A stretch of DNA of 64,000 nt from the NCBI GenBank assembly GCA_002900995.3, contig CM035304.1, forward strand, positions 4,480,134 through 4,544,133, written 5' to 3'. The translations under genes were made by a program, and so were the position numbers. Under the pieces are notes generated by a model. That model had not been told where the DNA came from. It worked only from the letters and a program-made list of their open reading frames with translations, and searched no databases. Each line of letters starts with the position of its first letter. Position 1 is the stretch's first letter. This document shows positions 35,615 to 46,180 of this stretch, one piece after another. Source of the stretch: Ganoderma boninense (lineage: Eukaryota > Basidiomycota > Agaricomycetes > Polyporales > Polyporaceae).

Positions 35615-38600
35615 AGGCACGCGCATGTGCAGAGGCTTTCAGTACTCATGTCATCTACTCTCCCTCTTCAAAGGACTTTGCTCCAAGGGCATCTTTGGCC
35701 CGTCCTCATTGGCGTTACAAGATCTCTACCTCCGGCGGTTCTGGAGTCGTCGGCTACCCGCGGTTCATTGGTCCTTTGGCATCCCTTCTTTCGTCAGTTA
35801 CCGTATGTTAATGTCTAATCTGTCGCCCTACTTCTCATTTGCAAACAACCGCAATCGTGGATGTGCTCGAAAGGCCCTTGCTGGATAAAGGTACCTGAAG
35901 CTTCCAAGACAGGAATCCGATGAAACTCCGATATCTGGGGCAGCTCCGATGAAGTCTTCGGGTCATAGGGAACGGTGAGTACTGTACAGCACACACACCT
36001 GTGCGGCATTGGGCATCGATGCCGACCGGAACTACGTCACAAAGCCCAGGCCGTTGGAACCTTTCAGGAAAGAGTCCCCGAGCTCTTCACGCTTCACAAT
36101 CGCCGTCTGAATGCCCTTCCATCAACACGTTCAGGAAGGCTCTCGTAAATCTGCCGCTAAGTCCCGTCCACCTTTTCGCACAGTCTTTCTCCCTGCTCGA
36201 TCTTCGTCATTGTAGGCAGGTACAAAGGGATGCCAGTGTGCCTGCTGAGATTCTGTTGTACCGTCTCGACACGCCAGAACCTACTTCAGCAGGTGCGTGA
36301 GATGCCGTCCGCCATGATTTGCTACTCGGGCGATAACCTGCGTTTGTAAATTGTTCTGAGGCTGCTTTGTCTGCCCGGCTCTGCGTTAATCCCCGGGCAG
36401 GGTGCGGGCGGACTTAACGCTGTCCAATCTTGTTTGACGGCGCAGCGGAGGGTTCCGTGAATGAACCAAATTCTGAATGCCAGTGCAGTGTGGTCCGCAA
36501 TGCGTACGAATAGAGCTGGTGATAGCGACCGCCGCCATAAAGCCACCAATAAAGTGCGCATCTATGTACGGGTCGCCTTGACTCCGGAACAAACGAGGCA
36601 TCTCGCCGCATCCGATGTGCGGCGTCGACCGACGTTTTTACGTCGTAGTGACCCTCTCCTCCGTCGGTCGTTGGGATAAAATTGCACTCGTCCGCGTGGC
36701 GTTGACCGTCTACATGTACAGTACAAGCGAGAAGGCCATGGAGGGGGTCATTTTCCAGCGGCCTCCGCCGCGCACCTCTCCTCGAACAGGGACGAGAGCT
36801 CCGCGGCCTCAACCACACAAGGAAGCGTTGTCACTGTCAGACTGCCAGAACAACACGAGGCATTTTTTCAGCGGATGTATGCGTGGCCGTGGCTGTTGCG
36901 GCCGATCTGAGGCTCAAAAGGCATTTCCTGCGTGGCAAAATCACGCGTGATGAGCCCAATGCGCGCGGTGGGCATGCGCACGGGTCATGCGCAAGGGTCC
37001 ACAGTCTTTCATGACGCCTCTCTATCATGGGCGAGCGGAAGATGTCCATCGCGGAAGCCGGACGGGGGGGGGTGGAGGCAGGGGTACTAGGGGTTTGTGG
37101 GCGCAGTGTGTGGCCGTTGAAACTCGTCTCAGTATGCACCCGACCTTGCGGCTGCATTTTCTAGATCTCTGCACCCAGCCCCAAAGCCAGCCATTTCCTT
37201 CATGTCCGCCCTGACCCTGTAGGGACGACGTCCGATAGACATATGCTCTGATCAGACCTGAGACCGCACCCATCGCCCATCGATCCGATGTCCCTGCATG
37301 CGCACGGTAAGTTCAAGAGAATTTGGTTGGACCTTGAGGCCAGGTCGGGCTCGGGGTCGCACGCTGAATTGCGTTCAAGTTGACGCGCCGTGCACGTCTA
37401 TTGTTCTTGGTCTGTCGGTGGCCATTGCGGTCCTTCGGAACGGCCACGCTGCAAGCGGCCTTAAACCAAGTGCCCGGATCCAGGGCCCGTGTAGGTCTGT
37501 AGGCGCACACATCAGGGCCGGGATAGAATGAAGGTGGCGGCATATAATGATAATGGCAAGCTCAGTGTTTTCTGTGTGCATACAGAGATGAAAATGTTCA
37601 GAATATAATACCCACCAAGAAGTCGTGACGAAGGCCGCGCTGGGGGACATCCAGAGCGCTTAATCATAGTTTGATGTTTTAACCAACCCATTCACTTCCT
37701 CGCCACCACGCCAACACCACAATGCGACCTCAAATCATTTATGTAAGGCACCCCAATGTCCAATTCATTGCCCCCAATTTTCCGAGCCCCGGCGCCCGCG
37801 GCAGGCTAAGTTAACGGCATCAGACATACAGTATACTTACTGTAACTTACCGTCCTGCGTGAGAAGGGCATGTCGGGGGAAAAGGCTACAGGCTGTTTGT
37901 CCTTACAGGGTTGGAAGCTAGATTAGGACAGTATCAGAAAATTGCAGCCAAAACTTGCGACCAGCCCGGCGCTGCACTAAAGTGGTAGCAAACGAACGCA
38001 ACTGAACGCACTCTCTACGGGTGAACTCATTTGGGAGCAGATGTTCCCCTGGCGTCGTGTTTTGCGATGCGTTGTGGCAACTGCTATACCTGATGTGGGA
38101 TGGTCCGTCCGCCTGAGGCGGACAACTGTAGAGTGATGGGCGCTGCGGACGCGGAGGGCAGGCGAGAGGTTCTAGCCCAGGCATCATGACGACAGAGTCT
38201 GACAGAGGGCCTTGAGTTTCCAATCGACGTTCCATTCGGGATGTCGCGGACTCTGAAGATCTGAAGCCACGAGTGTCTATGTCGAAGTGCCTGAGCTCAG
38301 TTGATCTAGAAATGATTACTGAGACTGGAGACGCACCGTCAAGTCAACTTGACTCAAAACATTGTCCCCAAAAAGTCGAAGGGGGACGATATGAGATCAA
38401 AGAATTTCCTGCGGCCAGCTGCAGGAGGAGGTCATCACATACGAATACGAACGTACACGTGAAAATACTGTACCTACGTCGACAGCCCAACATCAGCTGG
38501 CTGCGACGTGGGTGGCAAAAAATGCTCACCAGCTCGTTGGTCTGTCCTCGTGCAAGGATACTTAGCTACCTTATTCTCCATGAGCACGACGTGAGTCATG

Positions 38601-39400
38601 CTCACATGGGGAGCCAGTCACCCTCTCCGAGGGCGCAGGTACGGATATCGTGATATTGAGACGGTGCCGCCTATATCAAAACGCTATTTCGGACGATCGC
38701 ATCCGCAAGATCGAGAGCATGTGGGCTGTGTGTTAAGCGTTGTCGAGGGCGACAGAGACGTACGAAGAAGGCAGGAGGAAATACAAGGGCGGCGAGGTTA
38801 GATGGAGCTAGCGCGAGTGAGGCCCGGTGATAACGAGCCAAGGGCGAGTACAAGGGCCGCGGTGGAAGCTGTCGCGATGGCTACGGCGAAATTGTGCGGT
38901 GGTGGTGATCAATGTGGATTGGAGGAGGGGTGATGCGCACAGAGTTGGATCTTGGTCAAGATCCCAGCGAAGCCTCGAGGGCGTCGGGAAGCGACAAACA
39001 TACCCTTTTGGGGCGAGCGCTTGTGGCCCACGTGTGGACGCCCGCCCGAACAATCACAAACGACTCGCCCGTTTTGTCTGTCCTCTTATTCCACCCCGCA
39101 TGTCCCCTCGCATCCCGCTTTATTCTCCAACAGGCATCCTCCAATGCATCCAAACTATAAGAGTCGCTTGCAGCTCCTCCCACCTTCTCACCGCAAATCT
39201 CAACGCCTCGCGAGCCAGCGCCCGCAGAGCCTCCCAACGCGCCTCTCCATTCCACCGCTCGCGCGCTCGTGTCGATCACCTCTCGCGCCCACTCGAGTAC
39301 ACTATTGTCCAGCCCGGCTCATCCCACTATACCGGTCCTAGTTTCTTCCGCCTTATAATAATCGCCTCACCCTCTCGCGATTCCACGTTCCGCATTCGAC
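35615..39400. other. Long intergenic stretch upstream of clp1, no gene recognised
   Basis: About 3.8 kb with many short overlapping frames and none with a recognisable motif. The last few hundred bases are the clp1 upstream region, with TATA-like CTATAAG near 39155-39161 and a pyrimidine-rich tract up to the ATG. A G8 run lies near 37064. Confidence 0.4.
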
Positions 39401-40435
39401 ATGTTCCAAGTCTCCTCTCGTCACTCTGCCGTCCCCGAGGCCCTCAACCTCGCCTCCGCACACTACTCATACCCCGTAGACCAAAAGCTGAACATCCCGC
39501 GCCGCCTGGCGCGGCCCAGCTTCACCGAGCCGTCCCGCGACGCTGTGGCGCGCATCGACCCCGGTCTCGCAGGCGTCCCGCTCGAATACATCAGAAAGAC
39601 GCTTGCTGGGAATTCCAATGAGTGCGTACCTTTCTTAGCCTTCGTTCCTTTGTGCACAGCAGAAACGCTAATTATCAATACAATTCTTTTCAGGACACTC
39701 ACCGCCATGTCGCTCTTGACCATCCCGACCTCGCTCCCGTGCGCGCACCTCCCGCCCGCACTCGACGCGCCCATCCGGCCATCTTCTCGCATGCCCGACG
39801 CGTCCGCCTTCCCGACGCACGTCTTCGCCATCCTCTCTTCGCGCTCCTCGGCAACGACCCCGACGATCGCCTCCTTCGCGGACAAGTCCTCGCTCTCGCC
39901 CTCTATGACCGTCCCGCTCTACTCCGCCTCTGCGCTTATCATGGCCGCACACTGTGCCCTCCTTCCCCCACTCCCCCAGATGCCTCGCAGCTCCGGACGC
40001 CGCGCCGCGCTCACGCTCCCCATCGTCCCGCTGACGGTCCCGAGCCCGGAGACGTATGCCCTGCTCCACGCGTACCTGCACACGATGCGCCCGGACACCC
40101 TCCTCGCCTCCCTCCTCCCGGCCCTCGCCTCGTCGCTCCCGCACGTCTCCACCTCCGGCAGCTCCGCAGGCTCGAACAAGCTCGTCTACGTCGCGCAGTT
40201 CTCCTCGGACCGCCTGATGCGCCTCGCAAGCGCACTCGCGGGTGCGGCGTTCCAGCGCGCGGGGTCGACGCAGGCGGCGATGAGCGGGCTCATGGCCCAC
40301 ATCAAGATCATCAACGGGCTCTGGCAGAACGTGTGCGCGCTGGGCGTGTTCGACGCCGAGCTCTGGGGCGTCATGGATCTCGCGTGGGAGGTCGTCCTCG
40401 CGGCCATGACCAAGGTCATGGACAACAAGGCGTGA
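39401..40435 (+). CDS. clp1: Clp1-like protein (clamp-connection development)
   Basis: Two exons (39401-39621, 39694-40435) encode about 320 residues with clean splicing (GTGCGT donor, TTTTCAG acceptor). The C-terminal half carries the hallmark of basidiomycete Clp1-like proteins: LTLPIVPLTVPSPETYALLH, a DTLLASLLP segment, and HIKIINGLWQNVCALGVFD leading to ELWGVMDLAWEVVLAAM. In Coprinopsis, clp1 is induced by the A mating-type homeodomain complex and is needed for clamp formation on dikaryotic hyphae; in Ustilago it controls release of the b-dependent arrest. The biochemical function is unknown and no enzyme motif is visible. The call rests on recognition of the C-terminal block. A GGAC microsatellite follows the stop. 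Confidence 0.85.
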   Translation: MFQVSSRHSAVPEALNLASAHYSYPVDQKLNIPRRLARPSFTEPSRDAVARIDPGLAGVPLEYIRKTLAGNSNECVPFLAFVPLCTAETLIINTILFRTLTAMSLLTIPTSLPCAHLPPALDAPIRPSSRMPDASAFPTHVFAILSSRSSATTPTIASFADKSSLSPSMTVPLYSASALIMAAHCALLPPLPQMPRSSGRRAALTLPIVPLTVPSPETYALLHAYLHTMRPDTLLASLLPALASSLPHVSTSGSSAGSNKLVYVAQFSSDRLMRLASALAGAAFQRAGSTQAAMSGLMAHIKIINGLWQNVCALGVFDAELWGVMDLAWEVVLAAMTKVMDNKA

Positions 40436-40456
40436 GCTGCACGCTCGGGAACAGTG

Positions 40457-40482
40457 TGGACGGACGGACGGACGGGACGGAC
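40457..40482. repeat. GGAC microsatellite in clp1 3' region
   Basis: Consecutive GGAC units with one G insertion, starting about 20 bp after the clp1 stop codon and so probably transcribed in the 3' UTR. Confidence 0.75.
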
Positions 40483-41817
40483 ACGGCGCTGTGCGCCTCC
40501 GTTTCCGCATCCGTTCGCATTCCACGCTCTCACCCCCCGCGATCCGATTGCCTGGTTTCGCGCTAGATGTCGCCGTGCCGACAAAGACATGAGAAGTCGA
40601 AGGGGAGGGAGGAAGACGAGGAGGGGCGGCTGACCCGCCCCGGACGGGGTCTTTTCGATCTTCTGGCGCAGAACTCGAACTCATCTTGGAACAGCGGATC
40701 TTGGTCCTGCTTCGCATCCTTTTCTTGCCACAGCTCTCCTTCTCCGTGACGTTTCTTTGCCATGACCACTAATTCCACTTACCCCCCATTGTCTCCCTCC
40801 TCCTCATGTCCCTACGGTTCGAACTTTCGAACTTTTTCAAACGTTCATATGTTCGCTTAATGTCCCCCTCACCTGCACTCGTAATGTTTTCAATATTGTC
40901 TCCTTCATCCGGTACAAGTACACTGCATCGCTCCGTCCCGCGCGCATTTTTTCTGGCGGCTGCCGCACAGACATACATCCATACCTCTCACCGATGTTTT
41001 GGTCTCTTGCATACCCCCCCAACGTGTATCCCTACGGTCGTGTTCTCGGCAATCCCCCCCCCACTGTATCCTTACTGTTTTTCCTTGCTTCGTATGTGGT
41101 CGCGTATCGGAGTGGCCCGTAAAATGAAATATCACAATGAAGTTTTCTCTCGAATATTCGCCATTGTGTGCTTGACCGTCAACATTGTTGAATCAATTTG
41201 TTGAAAGGCTAATCATCGACTTTCGACAGGCTTACAATGTATTGTTCGGTAGCAGTGGCAAAGGATCGTAGAGGAATTCATACTGATTTTATGGTCATCG
41301 ATATCCTTACCGTAAAGCAAAGCAGAGTATCCTAGTATGCCCCCTGGCGTGCGCCGAATGGGACTCCGGTGGGAGCGACTGGCTGCTTTATTCGTTTCCA
41401 CCATTAGAGCGAAAGACAAACCATAGAAATTCCACCGACGCCTCTATTGACTCAGGGCCGACTAGACCTTGACGATGAATCCACGTTTGTGAATCCCTTC
41501 GAGTGACGTCGAATCATAATCATCGGGTCGCCGGCTGCTATTGCTTCCATCGCTTAAAACGGGTAAGCATAGAGAGTCATTATGTGCCGGACGAAGCTAA
41601 GTGAAATAGTAAAACATGGCAGAATTCGAAAATCCAGACAGGCAGACCATGTAGACTACGATGGAAAGGAGTGTCACGGTCTTCGGTCCACACTCCCGGG
41701 TTGAGGGTAGCGGAAGCGGCGACCGGGCAACACCTCTTCATCTTTTGACCGGGAATGGCCTTGTGAAGCACAGACCTAATTCAAGCATGCGGCGATCAAT
41801 GCCAGTGCTGGACACCT
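40483..41817. other. Intergenic; start of the duplicated segment
   Basis: No gene is recognised. Two C-rich tracts occur near 41017 and 41056. From about 41270 the sequence resembles 44290 onward (shared phrase AAAGCAGAGTATCCTA), marking the left end of a segmental duplication. Confidence 0.5.
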
Positions 41818-42463
41818 CTAACAGACGACAGAAAAGCGTACCTCAAGCCTGGGGTTAACGTACGCCGCGATGTGCTCCAAGGTGTATCCGAGGTTGTTCA
41901 CCGCGTTGTCCCTCTGCTCCGCACTCGTCGTGTAGAAGTGGTCCTTCGTCCGCCCGTTGTACATCCGGTACAGCGGCACGGTCCCGCAGAGCGGCGTCTC
42001 GTACACGTACCCCGTGATGCCCTCCTCGACGTAACCGAGGTTCGCGGCGGCGTTGTCGCGCTGGCTGGCGGACGTCGTGTAGAAGTGGTCGTGCGCGCTC
42101 GCGCTGTAGAGGCGGTAGAGCGGGACCGTGATCGGGGTCTGCGCGGGGTGGATCTGCGCGGCGTCGCCCTCTTGGTGGTACCCCAGCGCGGCGACCGCGT
42201 GCTGCATCTCGGAAGAATTGGTGGTGTAGAAGTGGTCGCTGACCGAGACTTTGAAGGCGCGGAGCAGCGGGGTGGTGGGGTAGTAGCAGCAGCCTGAGGT
42301 GCGGCGCTGTAAGGGAGTGGATCGTTACGGTCAGCGAAATGTTATAAGAGGGAATACTTGGATGGCTCTTACCTGGAGACTGGCAGCCGCTGCGGGGTTC
42401 GGGGTGGGCCTGGACGGCGGAGAGTACAGCAGAGATGAAGGCGGCGGCAAGAGCGAACTTCAT
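41818..42463 (-). CDS. Secreted DUF5648 repeat protein, copy 1 (frame disturbed)
   Basis: Exon 1 (42373-42463) encodes a signal peptide MKFALAAAFISAVLSAVQA; exon 2 (from 42306) holds three imperfect DUF5648-type repeats of about 45 residues: DHFYTTNSSE, then PLYRLYSASAHDHFYTT with EEGITGYVYE, then PLYRMYNGRTKDHFYTT. Such repeats occur in secreted fungal and bacterial proteins, and no activity is established. Compared with the intact paralog at 44790-45401, this copy has an extra base in the G run at 42394-42397, which shifts the exon junction, and lacks one base at 41851-41854, which removes the usual stop after YVNP and adds about eight residues. It is either a decaying copy or hit by sequence errors. 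Confidence 0.72.
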
Positions 42464-42543
42464 GGCGACTGTAGGGAGTGAAATGAGCTGGTAGGACGTA
42501 GGATAAAGTACTGCTCCTGCTGCTCCCTGGCGAACTGGCCAGG

Positions 42544-42550
42544 TTTTATA
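42544..42550 (-). promoter_or_regulatory. TATA box of DUF5648 copy 1
   Basis: TATAAAA on the minus strand, 81-87 bp upstream of the ATG at 42463. The same element at matching distance precedes copy 2. Confidence 0.55.
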
Positions 42551-44058
42551 CTATTCCTGACTGCAATCGGTTACGCCGCGGCTGTATAGAACACTAGCCG
42601 GCGGATTCGTGTCCACTCCCAAATGGCAGGAAGAAGTCACGGGCTACCGCAGATCCGAAGTCGGAGGGCTATGCTATCCTGGCCCGAGAACTACGGTAAT
42701 TCGTGCAGCATCACGATAAACGCGATGAAGCCGTCTACATCGATGGGCAGTCTAGAGGTCAAAGTGGTTTCAGGGAAGTCATCGTGATTCCATGTCTAAT
42801 ATCCTTGGAACTCAAACCACTGTGAACTTCTAAGCACTTGGGTAGAATTTAAACCAGCGCCAAATCCTTCAGTCGTCCGGCCATAGAGTATGTACCTTGT
42901 GACTGCACTGTTGCCTGGCAGTGCGAAACCAATGCACCGACAGTGCGCTGCGAACACTGCCAGACTCACTTGTCAGGTATCCGGTAATCTCGTGTGGTCG
43001 TGCGTCGGCCGAGAGTCGAATTGCGGAGTCAATGCTCCCGATTGTGATATATTCAAGTTCCATGTATACGTAGGCGAGGACCCGGAGAAGCACGTCCACG
43101 ACCTTGACTCTTGCTAAAAGTCAACCACGTACAGAGACGGAACCAGAACGTCAGTTCAGCAGAGGATTTGGACTTGGTTTGCGTGTGTATGAGACGGCCC
43201 AATGCACGCGGAGGCGAGAAGCGCGAAGCGAGAGAAAAGTCGGAGGTCGAAATGAATGCTGAGATAGACATTCATAACGTCGACTCAAAAAGAGAGCTTC
43301 AAGAAACGGAGGTTCAAACGCCAAACAGTATTGCCAGCGCAGACCGTGAATGCATTCAAATGACAAAGTTACTGGCTGCATAGTCTAGCGTAGACCCAGC
43401 AGGTTGCGCCAAACCGTGAACGAACCACCACGCACAGGAGAAGACAGCGATCGATAAGTCCGCTGTCCTGCCTTGCGAGAGGGAGGCAAGACGTATATAC
43501 TGCAGGACGCAAAACCCGAGACGGCCCAATTCAAGTCACCTCGTTTACTCCGATGGAAGATAATGTCCACCATTGATGGTATTTGGAGAATATCGGCCTG
43601 CATACCTATATACGCAACCACGTACGAGGACGGCTTGAGCGTGCCAGGGGCGCCCTCACGAGAGCTTCCAATCCTCTTGATGCTTCCACAAACATTCGTC
43701 TGATCTTCGATACATGCAAATGAATCAGCGTTCTATGGCTAGAAGGGGAAGATTTGTGAGGGCATCTAACCACAGAACACTGGCAGGACCTCGCACCTTG
43801 GTGCCTAACTTGGGTCATGGAGGTTGGAAGTTGATATTGCAGGTCTCTTGTTATGGTTGCACAAAGCTGACGAAGCTCGCTTGTGAAGAGGTCCCCAAGT
43901 TTCACAGGAGATCTTCTTCCCTAGGGCTACGATCGATGCAAGTTCAGTGAGAGGATGAACCGGGCGAGGTTTGGCAATGGTTTGGCAACATGCGGCGGCT
44001 AGCTTACCGGTGCACGAGCGTGGACATTCATACTGGTTTACGGGTTGAAAAATGTATT
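42551..44058. other. Intergenic inside duplicated segment
   Basis: Upstream DNA of DUF5648 copy 1, followed by the roughly 0.95-kb piece absent from copy 2 (42900-43845). That piece has no long frame, terminal inverted repeat or target duplication that I can see. Confidence 0.45.
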
Positions 44059-44132
44059 GGCCGACTAGCTCAGTTGGTTAGAGCGTGGTGCTAATAACGC
44101 CAAGGTCGTCGGTTCGATCCCGGCGTTGGCCA
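44059..44132 (+). tRNA. tRNA-Ile (AAT)
   Basis: A 74-nt cloverleaf identical to the minus-strand copy at 29980-30053; anticodon AAT in loop CTAATAA, T loop TTCGATC, no intron. A T4 terminator follows at 44141-44144. It lies between the two halves of the segmental duplication. Confidence 0.96.
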
Positions 44133-44789
44133 GAACAACATTTTCCATCCGACAACTTGCAAGATCCTGTGGCCTTAGGCTTGTATTATCGACAGCATTG
44201 CTGGTTGTTCTTTTGGAGCCTGGCATATCCAGCAGCCGAACAAGCGCAACACAGTAATAACCAAGCACTATCATACGTTCGGCTCCTTCACGCTGGATGA
44301 TCCTTACCGTTATAATGCAAAGCAGAGTATCCTAAGACTCTTGGGGAAGCGACTTGCCGCTGCAGTAACCATTCCCACCTTGAGAGAGACTCGGAAATAT
44401 GGACGATAAAGTCACATCGACGTATCTACTACCTCCAGACCGCGTAGCCGTTGACATTAGATCCCTATTAGTGCCGCTTTGCTCTGAACGGCGTCGAATC
44501 GAGCCAGTTGTTGTTATTTCAACCGCTTCACACTCATAAGGCTAAACATCGATTATTCGCCCGACGAGGCTTAGTAAGGTATGGCGGAACCCGAAACTGA
44601 AGACTGGCAGTATGCAGACCATTATGGAAACGAGTCTTTCTTGTTCGCAGAGGCTAGCAGAAGCAACCCGAACTAACATCTCCTCATCTCCCACCGTGGA
44701 GAACCTTGTGAAGCATGGAGCTAATTCAACTTCATGCCCCAGTCCGAGTAAGTGCTGGACACCTCTAGCAGACGAGAGACAAGTGTACC
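44133..44789. other. Intergenic; left part of duplication copy 2
   Basis: No gene. From about 44290 the sequence parallels 41270-41817 and includes the 3' flank of DUF5648 copy 2. Confidence 0.5.
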
Positions 44790-45401
44790 TCAAGCCTGGG
44801 GGTTAACGTAGGCCGCGATGCCCTCGTAGGCGTACCCGAGGCTGTTCACCGCATTATCCCTCTCCTCTGCGTTCGTCGTGTAGAAATGGTCCGTCCCACC
44901 CGCACTCCACATGCGGTACAGCGGCACAGTCCCGCAGAGCGGCGTCCCGTACACGTAGCCCGTGATGCCCTCGTAGCCGTACCCGCCCGCCGCCGCGACG
45001 TCGCGCTCGGTCGCGTTCGTCGTGTAGAAATGGTCGACCGCGGCTGCGTTGAACAGGCGGTAGAGCGGGATCGTGATCGGAGTCTGCTCGGGGTGGATCT
45101 GCGCCGCGTCGCCCTCTTGGACGTACCCCAGGACGGCGACCGCGGCCTGCATCTCGCCGGAGTTGGTGGTGTAGAAGTGGTCCGTGAGCGAGGGGTTGAA
45201 GGCGCGCAGCAGGGGGGTGGTGGGGTACCAGCAGGTGCGGCGCTGGTAGGGATAGGGCCGTCGCCGTCAGCAAAAAAATGTGAGGAGGATGCTGCCTTCA
45301 ATTGAGCTCACCTGGAGACTGGCGGGCGCGGCGGGCTCAGGGTGAGCCTGGACGGCGGAGATGAGGGCAGAGATGACGGCGGCGGCAAGAGCGAACTTCA
45401 T
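44790..45401 (-). CDS. Secreted DUF5648 repeat protein, copy 2 (intact)
   Basis: Two exons (45312-45401, 44790-45242) encode 180 residues. The signal peptide MKFALAAAVISALISAVQA precedes HPEPAAPASLQ, then RRTCWYPTTPLLRAFNPSLT opens the repeat region. Repeats follow the pattern PLYRxx-N-xxDHFYTTxxxERDxAxxxLGYxxEGIxxYV three times, ending YVNPQA. The family (DUF5648, PF18885-type, named from memory of the repeat pattern) is found in secreted proteins, some alongside hydrolase or lectin domains; the role is unknown. Presence of one Cys pair (RRTCWY, ETPLCG-like TPLCG) suggests a disulfide. Splicing and frame are clean, making it the reference for judging copy 1. Confidence 0.85.
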
Positions 45402-46180
45402 GGTGACTGCAACGACTGGAGTGAGCTGGTAGGACGTAGGACAGAGAACTGCTCCTGCTCTTTCCCTTGCGGAATGCACAGGTTTTTTTATACCATCCCG
45501 ATAGCTTCATGAGCTGTTCCAGTACTGAGTCTTCTGCCAGCAAACCCTTCATCTTCCCGTACGATGACGTCGAAGCTGTCGTGAGCGACCGCCAATGTGG
45601 TCAGCGCTTTTGAAGGTGGCCGCAAAGAACGCAGGCAATTTGCCTGTCCTATCCAGAGAACCACGGCAATTCGTGTGGCATCACGATGAACGCAATGAGC
45701 CGTCTGCATCGATGGGCAGTCTAGGCGTCGAAATGGTTTCAATGGGACGTCATCATGATTGTATGTCTGATATCCTTGGAGCGAGAACCACCGCGAACTT
45801 TTAAGCACTTGGCTAAGGTTGTCCCAATCCTTCAGACAAGTTAAACCAACGTCAAATTCTTCCATCGTCTGGCCAGCTGAGAGCATACCTTGTGCTGTAG
45901 GTAGGTTGGCGTACAGTGTAGATCTCTTGTTATGATTGCACAGGGCTGCCGACGCTCGCTTCTGCAGACGTCCCCAAGTTCTCAGGTGAGATATTCTTCC
46001 CTAGGACTACGGTCGATGCGATTTCAGTGGGAGAGTCACGGTGCGAGGGTGCAGTCTACATGAGGCGGGCCGGCGGTGCCGGGACCGGTTGGAAGTGAGA
46101 CATCCCGCTCGCAGACTCCCGGTTCTTATAGTCTCCAACCACATCCTCCACGCCCACACCTACTCCACTTCTCGTGCAAA
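45402..46180. other. Intergenic between divergent DUF5648 copy 2 and RCC1
   Basis: Contains the copy 2 promoter (TATA at 45483-45492) and the right end of the duplication; the last about 140 bp lead the RCC1 start. No other gene. Confidence 0.5.
45483..45492 (-). promoter_or_regulatory. TATA box of DUF5648 copy 2
   Basis: TATAAAAAAA on the minus strand about 82-91 bp upstream of the ATG at 45401, equivalent to the element upstream of copy 1. Confidence 0.55.

Larger units (their letters stand above)
41270..43960. repeat. Segmental duplication, copy 1 (with about 0.95 kb extra)
   Basis: Diverged similarity to 44290-46040 covers the 3' flank, the DUF5648 gene, its promoter and upstream DNA (for example GTCTAGAGGTC versus GTCTAGGCGTC contexts near 42750 and 45720). 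Similarity stops near 42900 and resumes near 43845 (GTCTCTTGTTATGGTTGCAC), so roughly 42900-43845 is present only here: an insertion here or a deletion in copy 2. Confidence 0.75.
44290..46040. repeat. Segmental duplication, copy 2
   Basis: Diverged tandem counterpart of 41270-43960, in the same orientation. It contains the intact DUF5648 gene and its promoter, and ends next to the RCC1 gene with the phrase GTAGATCTCTTGTTATGATTG, matching 43843 onward in copy 1. Confidence 0.75.

Noticed and set aside
39668..40717. Minus-strand open frame of 349 codons
   Set aside because: Antisense shadow of clp1; highly Arg/Glu-rich, as expected from the reverse of a GC-rich gene.
42900..43845. Possible transposon inserted in duplication copy 1
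   Set aside because: I could not find terminal inverted repeats, target-site duplication or coding sequence, so it is reported only as a presence/absence segment.
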